Origin: Methylobacter sp.
GTDB lineage: Bacteria > Pseudomonadota > Gammaproteobacteria > Methylococcales > Methylomonadaceae
Direction of reading: 5' to 3'
DNA: 64,000 nucleotides
NCBI GenBank assembly: GCA_024636505.1
Contig: JAGXGY010000039.1
Coordinates: 1 to 64,000, forward strand
Shown: in pieces, positions 62,203-64,000 of the stretch
Numbering within the stretch: the first letter of the stretch is position 1
How the letters are laid out: the number at the start of each line of letters is the position of its first letter
Program-made: the position numbers and the translations under genes
The notes under the pieces: model-generated
The model's database searches: none
What the model saw: only the letters and a program-made list of their open reading frames with translations
What the model was told of the DNA's origin: nothing

Positions 62203-63513
62203 ATGACTGCTCCACATATTGGTTTTATTAGTTTGGGTTGCCCCAAAGCCCTGGTCGATAGCGAGAGAATTCTAACCAAGCTGCGTTCAGAGGGTTACAT
62301 CATTTCGCCGACGTATCAGGACGCCGATTTAGTCGTGGTCAATACCTGCGGCTTTATCGATGCGGCAGTTGAAGAATCGCTGGACAGTATCGGCGAAGCG
62401 TTGGCTCAAAACGGCAAGGTCATCGTCACCGGTTGCCTGGGTTCCAGAGAAGCCGAAATACGTGAGCGTCATCCGCAAGTCCTGAAAGTGACCGGCGCAC
62501 ATGCTCTGGAAGAAGTGGTGGCCGCCGTACATGAGCATTTGCCGCCGCCGCATGACCCGTTTATCAGTCTGGTGCCGCCGCAAGGCATAAAGTTGACGCC
62601 TCGGCATTATGCCTATTTAAAAATTTCCGAAGGCTGCAATCACCGCTGTACCTTTTGCATCATCCCTTCAATGCGCGGCGATCTGGTCAGCAGGCCTATT
62701 GACGATGTACTGCTGGAAGCCCAACGTCTGGCCAATGCCGGAGTCAAGGAATTGCTGGTGGTGTCGCAAGATACCAGTGCCTACGGCCTGGATTTGAAAT
62801 ATCAAAGCAAGTATTGGAAAGGTCGTTCGGTCAAGACCCGTTTTTACGATTTAGCCGAAGCGCTGGGCGATTTAGGTATCTGGGTCAGGATGCATTACGT
62901 GTACCCGTATCCGCATGTCGATGAAGTGATCCCGTTAATGGCCGAGGGCAAGGTTCTGCCTTATCTGGACATACCGTTTCAACACGCTAACAGCCGTATT
63001 CTTAAATTAATGAAGCGTCCGGCAGCCGGCGAAAATAACCTGGAGCGCATTAAAGCGTGGCGGGAAGTTTGTCCTGATATTACCCTGCGCAGCACCTTTA
63101 TCGTCGGTTTTCCCGGCGAAACCGAGCAGGAATTCGAGCAGTTGCTGGACTTTATCAGCGAAGCGCAACTGGACAGGGTCGGTGCCTTTGCTTATTCGCC
63201 GGTCAAAGGCGCGGCGGCTAATGACTTGCCTGACCCGGTTCCGGAAGAAGTCAAGCAGGAACGCCTGGCGCGATTTATGGCGCATCAGGCCAAAATCAGC
63301 GCGGCGCGTTTGCAGCAACGCATAGGCCAAATCGAAACGGTGCTGGTCGATGAAGTGGTCGAAGAAGGCGCGGTGGCAAGAAGCAAAGCCGATGCGCCGG
63401 AAATCGACGGACAGGTGTTTATCGACGGCGCGACTCATCTGAACGTCGGCGACTTTGTCGATGTCGAGCTGGAAGAGGCGGATGAATACGATTTATGGGG
63501 GCGCTTGGTTTAA
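62203..63513 (+). CDS. rimO: Ribosomal protein S12 methylthiotransferase RimO
   Basis: [52 protein letters not shown]. Confidence 0.97.
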   Translation: MTAPHIGFISLGCPKALVDSERILTKLRSEGYIISPTYQDADLVVVNTCGFIDAAVEESLDSIGEALAQNGKVIVTGCLGSREAEIRERHPQVLKVTGAHALEEVVAAVHEHLPPPHDPFISLVPPQGIKLTPRHYAYLKISEGCNHRCTFCIIPSMRGDLVSRPIDDVLLEAQRLANAGVKELLVVSQDTSAYGLDLKYQSKYWKGRSVKTRFYDLAEALGDLGIWVRMHYVYPYPHVDEVIPLMAEGKVLPYLDIPFQHANSRILKLMKRPAAGENNLERIKAWREVCPDITLRSTFIVGFPGETEQEFEQLLDFISEAQLDRVGAFAYSPVKGAAANDLPDPVPEEVKQERLARFMAHQAKISAARLQQRIGQIETVLVDEVVEEGAVARSKADAPEIDGQVFIDGATHLNVGDFVDVELEEADEYDLWGRLV

Positions 63514-63536
63514 GTCGTCGCCACTGCAGCAAGACT

Positions 63537-63564
63537 GCGGGAGCGATGCTTGCGTCGCTCCCGC
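63537..63564. terminator. REP-like hairpin downstream of rimO
   Basis: GCGGGAGCGATGCTTGCGTCGCTCCCGC. Confidence 0.65.
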
Positions 63565-63632
63565 AAAATCACAGCCGCAACCATATCTCTTGGTAACTGT
63601 TCAGCGATAATGCCGGATAAATTAAGACGCTT

Positions 63633-63998
63633 TTATTGCTCAGTCTTTGCCAGCATGCTATGTCTTACAGAATAAGAAAAATAAATAATCAACCCGATCA
63701 CCAGCCAGACCACAAAGCGCAGCCAGGTTAGCGACGGCAAAAACGCCATCAGTGCGGTACAAGACAGCATGCCTAACACAGGAAACAACGGACTGAACGG
63801 AGAGCGGAACGGGCGCTCCATGTCCGGCTTGGTGATGCGCAGTACTAATACGCCTAAACACACCAATACGAAGGCGGCCAGAGTACCGATATTGACCAGT
63901 TCGGCCAGATCGCCGAGCGGGATGATGCCTGCGGCTGTCGCCATGATGATGCCGCTCAGCACGATCACGCGTACCGGGGTTTGGGTTTTGGGATTCAC
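63633..63998 (-). CDS. APC-family amino acid permease, C-terminal part (runs off the window)
   Basis: NPKTQTPVRVIVLSGIIMATAAGIIPLGDLAELVNIGTLAAFVLVCLGVLVLRITKPDMERPFRSP. Confidence 0.85.
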   Translation of the reverse strand: MNPKTQTPVRVIVLSGIIMATAAGIIPLGDLAELVNIGTLAAFVLVCLGVLVLRITKPDMERPFRSPFSPLFPVLGMLSCTALMAFLPSLTWLRFVVWLVIGLIIYFSYSVRHSMLAKTEQ

Positions 63999-64000
63999 TT

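Overview
This 64 kb window is a gammaproteobacterial chromosome segment. Family content and style suggest a methanotroph of the Methylococcales type, which is an inference. Most of it is conserved housekeeping: mfd, miaB, phoH-ybeY-ybeX, prfC, selO, ylqF/rbgA, yfbR, mepA, mlaA, mtgA, trkA-trkH, an mscK/kefA-like channel, a short NAD-glutamate dehydrogenase and rimO. It is also rich in signal transduction: NMT1-PAS-GAF-GGDEF-EAL, TPR-PAS hybrid kinase, NarL-type two-component pair, and Aer-like MCPs. The most unusual stretch is about 33.4-42.6 kb, a chemotaxis cluster that looks heavily remodelled by deletion. It holds a frameshifted MCP, a CheA-Hpt/MCP chimera, a CheR with its core deleted plus a nonsense codon, a CheB lacking most of its receiver and linker, a PAS/EAL remnant without GGDEF, and finally a selO fragment. 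An intact selO lies about 20 kb upstream. The selO fragment has an exact 63-bp deletion between 9-bp direct repeats that are both visible in the intact copy, so short-repeat-mediated deletion is directly readable here. Intergenic regions carry a decayed tnpB 3' end, IS200/IS605-like hairpin ends without transposase, REP-like palindromes, and two inverted copies of a structured repeat. No CRISPR array, rRNA or tRNA was recognised. No clearly new defence or biosynthetic system was found; the best candidates for novelty are the Hpt-MCP fusion, a possible receiver-less CheB, and the families of small structured repeats.
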